A stretch of 64,000 nucleotides of DNA from Glycomyces sambucus (GTDB lineage: Bacteria > Actinomycetota > Actinomycetes > Mycobacteriales > Micromonosporaceae). A program made the position numbers and the translations under genes. Below are positions 32,348 to 39,109 of this stretch, piece by piece (positions within the stretch are counted from its first letter, which is position 1; the number at the start of each line of letters is the position of its first letter). The notes under the pieces were generated by a model. That model was given only the letters and a program-made list of their open reading frames with translations, did not search any database and was not told the origin of the DNA. The stretch lies in assembly GCF_900102815.1 (NCBI RefSeq), contig NZ_FNGF01000004.1, positions 310,001 to 374,000 of the forward strand. Direction: 5' to 3'.

Positions 32348-32861
32348 CCGCGGCGCCCGCTCCGGAGCCTCCCTCCGGGGCGTGGCGCTCGCGGTGGCCG
32401 CGCAGGTCTGGCCGCTGCTGGCGCTCGCCTCGCTGATCCTCGCGGCGGCGCTCGGCTGGGCGGCGGTCAGCGGCGACACGACCCAGCTCCCGGTGGCGGC
32501 GTGGATCTTCCTCGCCGCCACCGCGGGCCTCACGGCCTCGTTCGCCCTCCACGAGTGCGTCCACGCCCTACTGCTGCACCGCATCCCGACGGTCGCCTCG
32601 GTGACGGTCGAGCGCACGCCCGCCCGCATTTCGGTGGTCCCCCGCGGCCGCATGACGGGATGGCAGACGGCGGCCGTGGCCGCGGCGGGCCCGCTCGCGT
32701 GCGTCCTCGCGGGCGCCGCCCTCGCGGTGCATGAGGCCACGCGCCCGCTCTCGTGGTGGTACCTCGGGCACGTCCTGTTCCTGCTCCCCCTCTTCGGCGA
32801 CGGCACGGCCCTCGTGAAGGGCCTGCTCGCGGGTCCGCGCCTCCTCGACGTCGGCCGCTGA
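32340..32861 (+). CDS. M50/S2P-like intramembrane metalloprotease (DUF3267-type)
   Basis: 173 residues, GTG start. The zinc motif HECVH (His71, Glu72, His75) is in a hydrophobic helix AGLTASFALHECVHALLLH. An AAGPLA element at about 116-121 and GDG around Asp154 in LFGDGTALVKG give the third ligand position. These three elements, with four membrane segments, are the hallmarks of site-2-protease/M50 and DUF3267 zincins. They cleave peptides within the membrane, including bacteriocin or pheromone precursors. Last gene of the block. Substrate may be the 86-residue peptide at 29458-29718 (inference). Confidence 0.78.
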   Translation: MSSRGARSGASLRGVALAVAAQVWPLLALASLILAAALGWAAVSGDTTQLPVAAWIFLAATAGLTASFALHECVHALLLHRIPTVASVTVERTPARISVVPRGRMTGWQTAAVAAAGPLACVLAGAALAVHEATRPLSWWYLGHVLFLLPLFGDGTALVKGLLAGPRLLDVGR

Positions 32862-32879
32862 GACACCGGGCGCCTCAGC
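32857..32879. terminator. Short hairpin between convergent genes
   Basis: GCTGAG (32857-32862) and CTCAGC (32874-32879), loop 11, between the protease stop and the lipase-EF-hand stop. Confidence 0.45.
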
Positions 32880-32880
32880 G

Positions 32881-34443
32881 TCAGAAGCGGCCGAAGAGCC
32901 AGGCGCCGGGGCGGTCCTCGCCGGTGCAGAAGCCGCGCACCGCCTCCACCAGTTCCTCGGCGCTCACCTTGCCGTCGCCGTCCAGGTCCAGGGCCCGGCA
33001 GGTGCGCTCGACCTCGGCGGGTTCCTGGCGGCAGGCGATGAGGAGGCGGGCGAGTTCGGTCCGGTCGAGGACGCCGTCGCCGTCGGCGTCCACGAGGGCG
33101 ATGACGGCCGCGGCGAGCGGGCGCACGGCCGCGGCGAACCCCTCATGACGCGATCGCCCCGCGACCCAGGCGCGGTACTCCGCCGCGGCGACCGTGCCGC
33201 TCCCGTCGGTGTCGGCGGCCGTGCGCACGGCGTTCCACAGCCGGCGGTAGCCCTCGCGCACCGCGACCGCCTCGGGCGAGCGCGGGGCGTGGCCGAGGGA
33301 GCGGGCCAGGCGCAGGGCGAACGCGTCGTAGTCGTCGCGGGCGAGGCGCCCGTCGCGGGACTGGTCGAGCAGGTCGAAGCGGTGCGCGGCGACCTCGATC
33401 GCGGCGGCTTCGGCGGCCAGGTGCGCCAGTCCGAACGCGAGCGCGCTGGGATGGCCGGCGGCGAGCATCCCGGCGTGCGAGGCGCTGTCGTGCGGCACGT
33501 CGAGGACCGAGGCGCCGGCCTCGCGCAGTGCGGCGGCGAACGCGCGGACCGGGCCGAACGGCAGGACCTCGTCGGCGCGGCTGGCGGCGATGAACACGGG
33601 CCGGTCGAGGTAGGTCACCGGGACGCTCACGGCCGCAAGGACTTCGGCCACGTCGGGGACGGCGGCCACGCCGGTGGTCCCGGCGGCGTCGTTGGTGAGG
33701 CCGCGGACCGCCCGGAACATGTCCCTGAGCGTCGCCCCGGCGGCCCGGGAGACGAGCGCGGCCCCGACCGGCGTGAGGGTGTCGGCGACGTCGAAGTCGG
33801 GATGGGTGACGGCCACGCCCGCGAGGGTGAGGATCGTGATCGGCGAGAGCGGGCCCGCGCCGTCCGCGGTGAGGTGCGCGACGAGGTCGGCGACGCACGC
33901 GGCGGGCGCGAGTGCGATGGTGCCGCGGAAGTCGAGCTCGGGGGCGTAGCCGGTGGCGATGTTGGCGACGTGCATCGCGGCGTGCCCGCCCTGGCTGAAC
34001 CCGGCGACGAGCCAGGCGTCGGCGATCGGGTGCCCGAGGCCGCGGAGCGCGCGGACGGCGTCCACGACGTCGTCGGCGACCGCCTCGCCGTTGAAGTACG
34101 GGTGCGGGCCGGGCGTGGCCAGGCCCTCGTAGTCGGTCGCGGCGACGGCGTACCCGGCCGCGAGCCAGCGCCCGATGTGGTCGCGTTCGAGGCGGGAGAA
34201 GCCCGACCGGGAGGGCGCGGAGGCGTTCGACAGGCCCGTGGTGCCGTGGGCGAAGGCCACGACCGGCCAGCCGGACCCGGGCGCCCGTCCGGCGGGGAGG
34301 AACGCGGAGCCGGAGACGAGGCGGCGTTCGCCGTCGTAGCCGAAGCCGCGGTAGAAGATCCGGTGCGCGGCCGACGCCTCGTCGGGCCAGAACCGGCGCG
34401 GCAGCGGCCGGTGCCGCACGAGCGCCCCAGGTGCCCAGGTCAT
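32881..34443 (-). CDS. Alpha/beta-hydrolase lipase fused to four EF-hands
   Basis: 520 residues from the ATG at 34443, preceded by GGAGG. Residues about 20-345 are a secretory-lipase-type (LIP, PF03583-like) hydrolase: nucleophile Ser150 in AGFSQGGHAAM, probable acid Asp291 and His323 (ASHAGM). Residues about 350-505 form a calexcitin-like calcium-binding domain with loops at 360-371, 411-422 (DTDGSGTVAAAE), 452-463 (DADGDGVLDRTE) and 486-497 (DLDGDGKVSAEE). All four have acidic residues at positions 1, 5 and 12 (position 3 is Ser in the first). No signal peptide is seen. Calcium-controlled lipase activity is inferred. Confidence 0.85.
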   Translation of the reverse strand: MTWAPGALVRHRPLPRRFWPDEASAAHRIFYRGFGYDGERRLVSGSAFLPAGRAPGSGWPVVAFAHGTTGLSNASAPSRSGFSRLERDHIGRWLAAGYAVAATDYEGLATPGPHPYFNGEAVADDVVDAVRALRGLGHPIADAWLVAGFSQGGHAAMHVANIATGYAPELDFRGTIALAPAACVADLVAHLTADGAGPLSPITILTLAGVAVTHPDFDVADTLTPVGAALVSRAAGATLRDMFRAVRGLTNDAAGTTGVAAVPDVAEVLAAVSVPVTYLDRPVFIAASRADEVLPFGPVRAFAAALREAGASVLDVPHDSASHAGMLAAGHPSALAFGLAHLAAEAAAIEVAAHRFDLLDQSRDGRLARDDYDAFALRLARSLGHAPRSPEAVAVREGYRRLWNAVRTAADTDGSGTVAAAEYRAWVAGRSRHEGFAAAVRPLAAAVIALVDADGDGVLDRTELARLLIACRQEPAEVERTCRALDLDGDGKVSAEELVEAVRGFCTGEDRPGAWLFGRF

Positions 34444-34560
34444 GTGGTCCTCCGTCGAGTCGAGACGGTTCAAGGAGAGGACATGGGGCCCTTCCGCACC
34501 ACCCTCAACCGCCGCACCGGGCGCCGCGAGCGCCGCATCCGTCCAGACGGCGCCGGGGCG

Positions 34561-34596
34561 AGTGCACTAGGTCGACTGCTCGCGCCCTAGTACACT
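34561..34596. promoter_or_regulatory. Inverted repeat upstream of sensor-domain gene
   Basis: AGTGCACTAGG (34561-34571) and CCTAGTACACT (34586-34596) are inverted copies with one mismatch, 14-base spacer, 101-136 bases upstream of the sensor-domain start. Confidence 0.6.
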
Positions 34597-34696
34597 TCAT
34601 CACCTTTTGGGTGGAAATCGTCGTGCTCGTGCGGGAGTCTGGGGGCATGAGAACCGATACAGCGTACGCATCCGACACCGAGGGCGGGCCGGTCGC

Positions 34697-35392
34697 ATGA
34701 AGCAGCTCTACGTCAAGGTCGTCAAGCAGGTCGCGGCCGACACCGCGTATCTGTGCACCGCCTTCCCGATCGCGCTGGCCGCCTTCGCGGTCGGGGTGGC
34801 GGCCTTCGCCGCGGGGGTCGGCACCGTGGCCGTGTGGGTCGGCGTGCCGATCCTCGCGGCGACCCTGTACGCGGTGCGCGGCCTCAGCGCCGCCGCCCGC
34901 GGGCGCCTCGCGGCGCTGCTGCGCCGCCCGGTCGCCCGGCCCCGGTACAAGCGGGCTCCGGGCGACGCGGGCCGCATGCGCCGCTTCCTGGCCCCGCTGA
35001 CCGACCCTCGGTCGTGGAAGGACCTGGTGTGGGCCGCGGTCCAGTTCCCGGTGGCGCTCTTCGGGTTCGTCGCGGGCGTGACCTGGTGGGCCGTGACCCT
35101 CGCCGTGACGCTCTATCCGCTCTACGGCTGGCTCATCCGCCGCCATGTGGAGACCGACGGCATGGAGTACGCGACCACCTGGCTCGGCTGGGGCGACGCG
35201 TACTCCGACGCCACGACCCTCGCGGGCATCGGGAGCTTCGTGTTCTCGATGCTCCAGCCGGTGGTCCTGCGCGGCCTCGCGAAGATGCAGTCCGCGGTCG
35301 ACGCGGCCCTGCTCACCTCCCCCGCCGACGAGGTCCGGCCCCCGGTGGTCGGCGACGCCGTCGCCCGCGCCCGCCAGCGCCTCGCCGTCTGA
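34697..35392 (+). CDS. Stand-alone histidine-kinase-type sensor domain (PF13796-like)
   Basis: 231 residues from the ATG at 34697. Two pairs of membrane segments: about 20-58 (TAFPIALAAFAVGVAAFAAG, TVAVWVGVPILAATLY) and about 110-145 (AAVQFPVALFGFVAGVTWWA, VTLYPLYGWL). Between them lies a basic loop with the DPRSWKDLVWAAVQFP motif typical of the sensor domain found at the N-terminus of actinobacterial NarL-type histidine kinases. No kinase or ATPase domain follows, so this is an orphan sensor. Followed closely by a membrane protein gene (22 bases). Confidence 0.72.
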   Translation: MKQLYVKVVKQVAADTAYLCTAFPIALAAFAVGVAAFAAGVGTVAVWVGVPILAATLYAVRGLSAAARGRLAALLRRPVARPRYKRAPGDAGRMRRFLAPLTDPRSWKDLVWAAVQFPVALFGFVAGVTWWAVTLAVTLYPLYGWLIRRHVETDGMEYATTWLGWGDAYSDATTLAGIGSFVFSMLQPVVLRGLAKMQSAVDAALLTSPADEVRPPVVGDAVARARQRLAV

Positions 35393-35414
35393 ACCCGAAC
35401 GAGAGGAGAAACCC

Positions 35415-36434
35415 ATGGAGGACAACGGGTCGCGCGGCCGGATCAAGGCCGCCTGGACACTGGTCGTGCTGGCGCCCTTGTGCGCCGAGCTGACGTTCAC
35501 CGCGGTCGCGGTGCCGCAGACGTGGATCGCGCTGCCGCTGCTGATCCCGATGTACGGCGCGGGCGTGCTGCTGATCCGCGAGGCGGTGGTCCGCGCGGGC
35601 GGCGGCTGGCCGAGCCTGGTGGCGCTCGGGCTGGCGTACGAGCTCGCGGAGGACGGGCTCGGGCTCCAAGCGCTGACGAGCCCGACGATGTACGACGCGG
35701 CCGAGTGGAGCCTGCGGTTCCTCGGGTTCAACGGCACGTACTGGCTGGCGCAGGTGGGCGTCCACGTCGTGTTCAGCGTGCTGATCCCGTTGCTGCTCAT
35801 GGACATGCTGTTCCCGCGGCACCGGTCGCGCCCGTACCTGCGCACGGGCGGGCTGGTCGTCGCGGCTGCGGCCGCGGTGCTCGGCGTGGCCGGGCTGCGG
35901 TTCGGGATCGCGGCCACCCAGGACCCTGGTTATCAGGCGCCGGTCGGCGCGCTCATCGCGTTCGCCGCGGTGATCGCGGTGCTGGCCGTGGTCGCCTTGA
36001 AGGTCCTTCCGGGCCGCGCCGCCGCGGCGCGACCACTGCCGTCGCGTCCGATCTGGCTGGGCCCCTTCGGTGCCGCCGCCACGCTCGTGTTCCTGGGGCT
36101 GCTCATGCCCGCGGGCCTGCGGCCGGGCGGGCCGGTCTTCGGGGACGCCGTGCCGCTCGTCCTGCCGCTGCTGGGCTCGCTCGCGGTGGGCGCGGCGACG
36201 ATCGTGCTGCTGCGCCGCTGGGCGGCCGATCCTGGCTGGGGCGACGCCCACCGACTGTGGCTCGTGGGCGGCGCGATGGTCGCGCACACGGCGTTCATGG
36301 TCCCCGGCCACGGGACCGCGGGCCTGGTCACAGCGGTGGTCACCATCGCCGCCGAAGTCCTCGCGCTGCTATGGCTGGCCCGGCTGGTGCGCAAGCGCGA
36401 GCACTCGGCGGTTTCCAGTTCCCCCAAGGCATGA
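35415..36434 (+). CDS. Multi-pass membrane protein, unknown (339 aa)
   Basis: No family recognised. ATG at 35415 preceded by GAGAGGAG. About nine or ten hydrophobic segments, such as TWIALPLLIPMYGAGVLLIR, VGVHVVFSVLIPLLLMDML and AAATLVFLGLLMPAG. Conserved-looking polar elements inside the membrane region include ELTFTAVA, YELAEDGLG and GFNGTYW. A basic C-terminal tail ends RKREHSAVSSSPKA. Sits 22 bases behind the orphan sensor-domain gene and is probably cotranscribed with it, under the inverted repeat at 34561-34596. Confidence 0.75.
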   Translation: MEDNGSRGRIKAAWTLVVLAPLCAELTFTAVAVPQTWIALPLLIPMYGAGVLLIREAVVRAGGGWPSLVALGLAYELAEDGLGLQALTSPTMYDAAEWSLRFLGFNGTYWLAQVGVHVVFSVLIPLLLMDMLFPRHRSRPYLRTGGLVVAAAAAVLGVAGLRFGIAATQDPGYQAPVGALIAFAAVIAVLAVVALKVLPGRAAAARPLPSRPIWLGPFGAAATLVFLGLLMPAGLRPGGPVFGDAVPLVLPLLGSLAVGAATIVLLRRWAADPGWGDAHRLWLVGGAMVAHTAFMVPGHGTAGLVTAVVTIAAEVLALLWLARLVRKREHSAVSSSPKA

Positions 36435-36531
36435 CGGTGCGGCGCCGGCGGTCGTGGACCTGGCGCCGCACACGCTGCCGCTGGTGGCCGCGTTCGGCGT
36501 CGACGGCTCGCTCGCGCAGCCGATGCACTGA
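36433..36531 (+). pseudogene. Possible C-terminal gene remnant
   Basis: Directly after the membrane protein gene a short in-frame stretch ends in VVDLAPHTLPLVAAFGVDGS and LAQPMH before a stop. It reads like the end of an enzyme, but there is no start or upstream coding part. The parent gene is not identified. Confidence 0.3.
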
Positions 36532-36535
36532 CCGG

Positions 36536-36682
36536 CTAGGACGCCCGGCCGATGAGCCGGTCGACACCGTCCAGAATGCGCTCCAGACCGAACGAGTAGT
36601 CGAGCCGCCGCTCGTCCTCCGCGACCTCCGACGGGTAGTCGAACGCTTGGCCCGCAACGGCAACGACCCCAGCCAATTTCGC
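36536..36682 (-). pseudogene. TetR-family regulator remnant (C-terminus only)
   Basis: About 48 codons, stop at 36536, encode FDYPSEVAEDERRLDYSFGL followed by ERILDGVDRLIGRAS. This is the typical last part of a TetR C-terminal ligand domain (fefGLerlLdGv). No HTH part remains; the frame runs into the 3' end of the AraC gene. It lies opposite the other remnant, and together they look like a deletion scar. Not expected to be expressed. Confidence 0.55.
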
Positions 36683-36694
36683 TCGACAGCGGCG

Positions 36695-37633
36695 TCAGGC
36701 GCTCGCGCGCTGGCGGTAGGCGAGGGGGCTGGCGCCGTAGTGGCGTTTGAAGGCGGTGCTGAAGGTGAACTGGCTGCGGTAGCCGACGTCGGCGGCGACG
36801 CGGAAGACCGGGGTGTCGTCGTGGCGGAGCCGGTCGGCTGCGAGCGCCAGGCGCCACGCGGTCAGATAGGACATCGGCGGTTCGCCGACGGCGGCGGTGA
36901 AGCGCCGGGCGAAACCGGCGCGGGAGAGGCCGACGCGGCGGGCCAGGGAGGCGACGGTCCAGGGTTCGGCGGTCTCGTCGTGCATGAGGTCCAGGGCCGC
37001 CCCGACGACGGGGTCCGCGCCGGCGCTGAGCCAGCCGGGCGGGTTCTCGGCCGAGGCTTCGACCCAGTGGCGGATCGCGGTGACGGTGAGGCCGTCCAGG
37101 AGCCGGTCGAGGAGGCTGGCCTGGCCGACGCCTTCGCCGTTGATCTCCTCGGCGAGCAGTGCGATGAGGCCGGTGCGGTGGTCGGCCCGGCGCACGAGGA
37201 TCGTGGGCGGCAGCACGCCGAGGAGCCGCGACCCGGCTTCGCCCACGCTCGGGTAGGTGCCCACGAGCATGGTGTCGCGGCCCGCCGCGGCGTTGCCCCA
37301 GGTGCGGACCCCCTGCCGCATGGGGAGCTCGAGGCTGGCGCCCGCGGGCGTCTCGCACCGGCCGCCCAGGTGGATGACCGCCTGGGGCGGGCGGTCGGCA
37401 TTGTCGGCGAACAGGTACGGGTCAGGCCTGGCGATGAGCAGCAGGTCGCCCGGGAGCAGTTCGACCGGATCGCCCTCGTCGGGCGCGTAGCAGGCCGAAC
37501 CCGAGGTCACGGCGACCACGGTCAGCGGCGCCTCGTCCTCGATGCGCACCGACCACGGCGGCGACATCGTCACCCGCAGCAGGAAGGCGCCTTGCGCGCG
37601 AGGGGCGTCGAGGAGGGCGGTGACCGGGTCCAT
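36695..37633 (-). CDS. AraC-family regulator with cupin N-terminus
   Basis: 312 residues. The N-terminal part (about 15-185) is a cupin/AraC_6-type sensor (VRIEDEAPLTVVAVTSGSAC, LLPGDLLLIARPDPYLF). The C-terminal double HTH (about 200-310) reads PWTVASLARRVGLSRAGFAR, then FRVAADVGYRSQFTFSTAFK, the AraC/XylS signature. Divergent from a DUF1772 gene 80 bases away, which it likely controls. Its 3' end abuts the TetR remnant. ATG at 37633. Confidence 0.88.
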   Translation of the reverse strand: MDPVTALLDAPRAQGAFLLRVTMSPPWSVRIEDEAPLTVVAVTSGSACYAPDEGDPVELLPGDLLLIARPDPYLFADNADRPPQAVIHLGGRCETPAGASLELPMRQGVRTWGNAAAGRDTMLVGTYPSVGEAGSRLLGVLPPTILVRRADHRTGLIALLAEEINGEGVGQASLLDRLLDGLTVTAIRHWVEASAENPPGWLSAGADPVVGAALDLMHDETAEPWTVASLARRVGLSRAGFARRFTAAVGEPPMSYLTAWRLALAADRLRHDDTPVFRVAADVGYRSQFTFSTAFKRHYGASPLAYRQRASA

Positions 37634-37713
37634 CCGATGAGCGTAGACGAATTCGAATGGAATCGCGTCTGTGAGCTATGGATGATCGCAGCGGCGTCGG
37701 CTTTGATAAAGAC

Positions 37714-38250
37714 ATGACGACAGCACCGAACACCCTCGCCCGCCCGGTCCGGCACCCGCTGCGCACCGGCGTCCTGCTCCTCGCCACCGTGACCACCGGC
37801 ATGACCGCCGGCGTCTACACGGACTGGTCGAACACGATCATGCCCGGTCTCGGCGACGTGGACGACCGCACCTTCGTGACGGCCTTCCAGGCGCTCGACG
37901 CCGCGATCATGAACCCGCTGTTCCTCGGCGTCGAGTTCACCGGCTCGCTCCTCCTCATCGCCCTCGCCCTGGTCCTCCATCTGCGCTCCGGCCGGCGCGC
38001 CACCCTGGTCTGGCTGTCGGTGGCCCTCGCGGCCTACCTCGTCTCCGTCGTGATCACCATGGGCGTCAACGAACCCCTCAACCAGCAGCTCCGATCGATC
38101 ACCGAACTCGACACCGACGCCGACTACACGGCCGCCCGGGCGATCCTCGACGAAGCCCGCTGGGCCGCCTGGAACACCGTGCGCGCCTTCGCCACCCTGA
38201 CCGCCTTCGCCAGCCTCGCCTGGACCCTCGTCACCCACCAGCGCCGATGA
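37714..38250 (+). CDS. DUF1772 (anthrone-oxygenase-like) membrane protein
   Basis: 178 residues from the ATG at 37714. Four membrane segments: LRTGVLLLATVTTGMTAGVY (about 17-37), EFTGSLLLIALALVLHL (70-86), TLVWLSVALAAYLVSVVITM (93-112) and NTVRAFATLTAFASLAWTLV. The extracytoplasmic loop DWSNTIMPGLGDVDDRTFV and the MGVNEPLNQQL motif are those of DUF1772, whose fungal relatives are anthrone oxygenases. Bacterial function is unproven. Divergent from the AraC gene. Confidence 0.85.
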   Translation: MTTAPNTLARPVRHPLRTGVLLLATVTTGMTAGVYTDWSNTIMPGLGDVDDRTFVTAFQALDAAIMNPLFLGVEFTGSLLLIALALVLHLRSGRRATLVWLSVALAAYLVSVVITMGVNEPLNQQLRSITELDTDADYTAARAILDEARWAAWNTVRAFATLTAFASLAWTLVTHQRR

Positions 38251-38436
38251 CGGCATCGAGGGTCGCGGTCGCCGTCCCGGGTGACGAGCAGGATCCGGCC
38301 GGTCGGCGTTGAGCGGCAACGCAATCGCTACGAATCGGGCGGTGCGTCGGTCGCGATGTTTACCGGTCGACAGCGGCCTGGCGCCGCGATTCGGGTGCCG
38401 CTAGTGTGATCTTGATCATCTCACCCGGAGGCATCG

Positions 38437-39048
38437 ATGAGCGACGTGACCGCCATGTCCGACCACCCCGCCGACACCTCGACCCCGCAGGGCCGCGGAC
38501 TCAAGCACGCCTTGATCCGACGCTGGCCCACCCTCCTCGCGATCCTCGTGAGCATCCCCGGCTTCACCGACGAGCCCACGCGCGGCCTCGTCGACTCCTT
38601 CGCCGTGGCGATGCTCCTGCTCCCCCTGTGGTACGTCGTCATCGGCGCCACCGGCAGGCGCAACCTCACCTGGTGGGTCCTGGGCGGCGCGATCGCCCTC
38701 TTCGTCGGGCTCCGCTTCCAGGACGCGGTCGACCCGTCCGTGGTCCTCCTCTCGATCTCGCTCGCCGCGGTCGTGTGGGGGACGATCCGGGGCCGCCTCG
38801 TCGAGCCCGCGTTCCTGCTCCAGATCGCCGGCCTCGCGGTCTTCGCCGCGCTTTCGGCGACCGCACTCAACGCCGCGGACTTCGACACCGCCCTCTACGC
38901 CGTGGCCGCGGGCTGGTTCGCCCACGGCATCTGGGACATCGCCCACCACCGCGCCAACGCCGGGGTCGCCCGCACCGGCGCCGAATGGTGCGCCGTGGTC
39001 GACGTCCTCATCGCGGTGCAGCTCGTCCTGATGTCCCTCCTGCTCTGA
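38437..39048 (+). CDS. Multi-pass membrane protein, unknown (203 aa)
   Basis: No family recognised. ATG at 38437 with GGAGG 6 bases upstream. About six hydrophobic segments from residue 28 on: WPTLLAILVSIPGF, VAMLLLPLWYVVIGA, LTWWVLGGAIALFVGL, SVVLLSISLAAVVW, FLLQIAGLAVFAALSA and VVDVLIAVQLVLMSLL. A conserved-looking polar stretch GWFAHGIWDIAHHR with three His lies between the last two. The N-terminal ~25 residues are hydrophilic. A strong terminator at 39067-39097 follows. Confidence 0.75.
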   Translation: MSDVTAMSDHPADTSTPQGRGLKHALIRRWPTLLAILVSIPGFTDEPTRGLVDSFAVAMLLLPLWYVVIGATGRRNLTWWVLGGAIALFVGLRFQDAVDPSVVLLSISLAAVVWGTIRGRLVEPAFLLQIAGLAVFAALSATALNAADFDTALYAVAAGWFAHGIWDIAHHRANAGVARTGAEWCAVVDVLIAVQLVLMSLLL

Positions 39049-39066
39049 GCAGTTCGTTGAACAAGG

Positions 39067-39097
39067 CGACCCCGCGGCCGGTCCGGCCGCGGGGTCG
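39067..39097. terminator. Bidirectional hairpin terminator
   Basis: Perfect 14-bp stem (39067-39080 with 39084-39097), 3-base loop, between convergent genes ending at 39048 and 39110. Confidence 0.78.
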
Positions 39098-39109
39098 TTC
39101 GCTGTGCGC

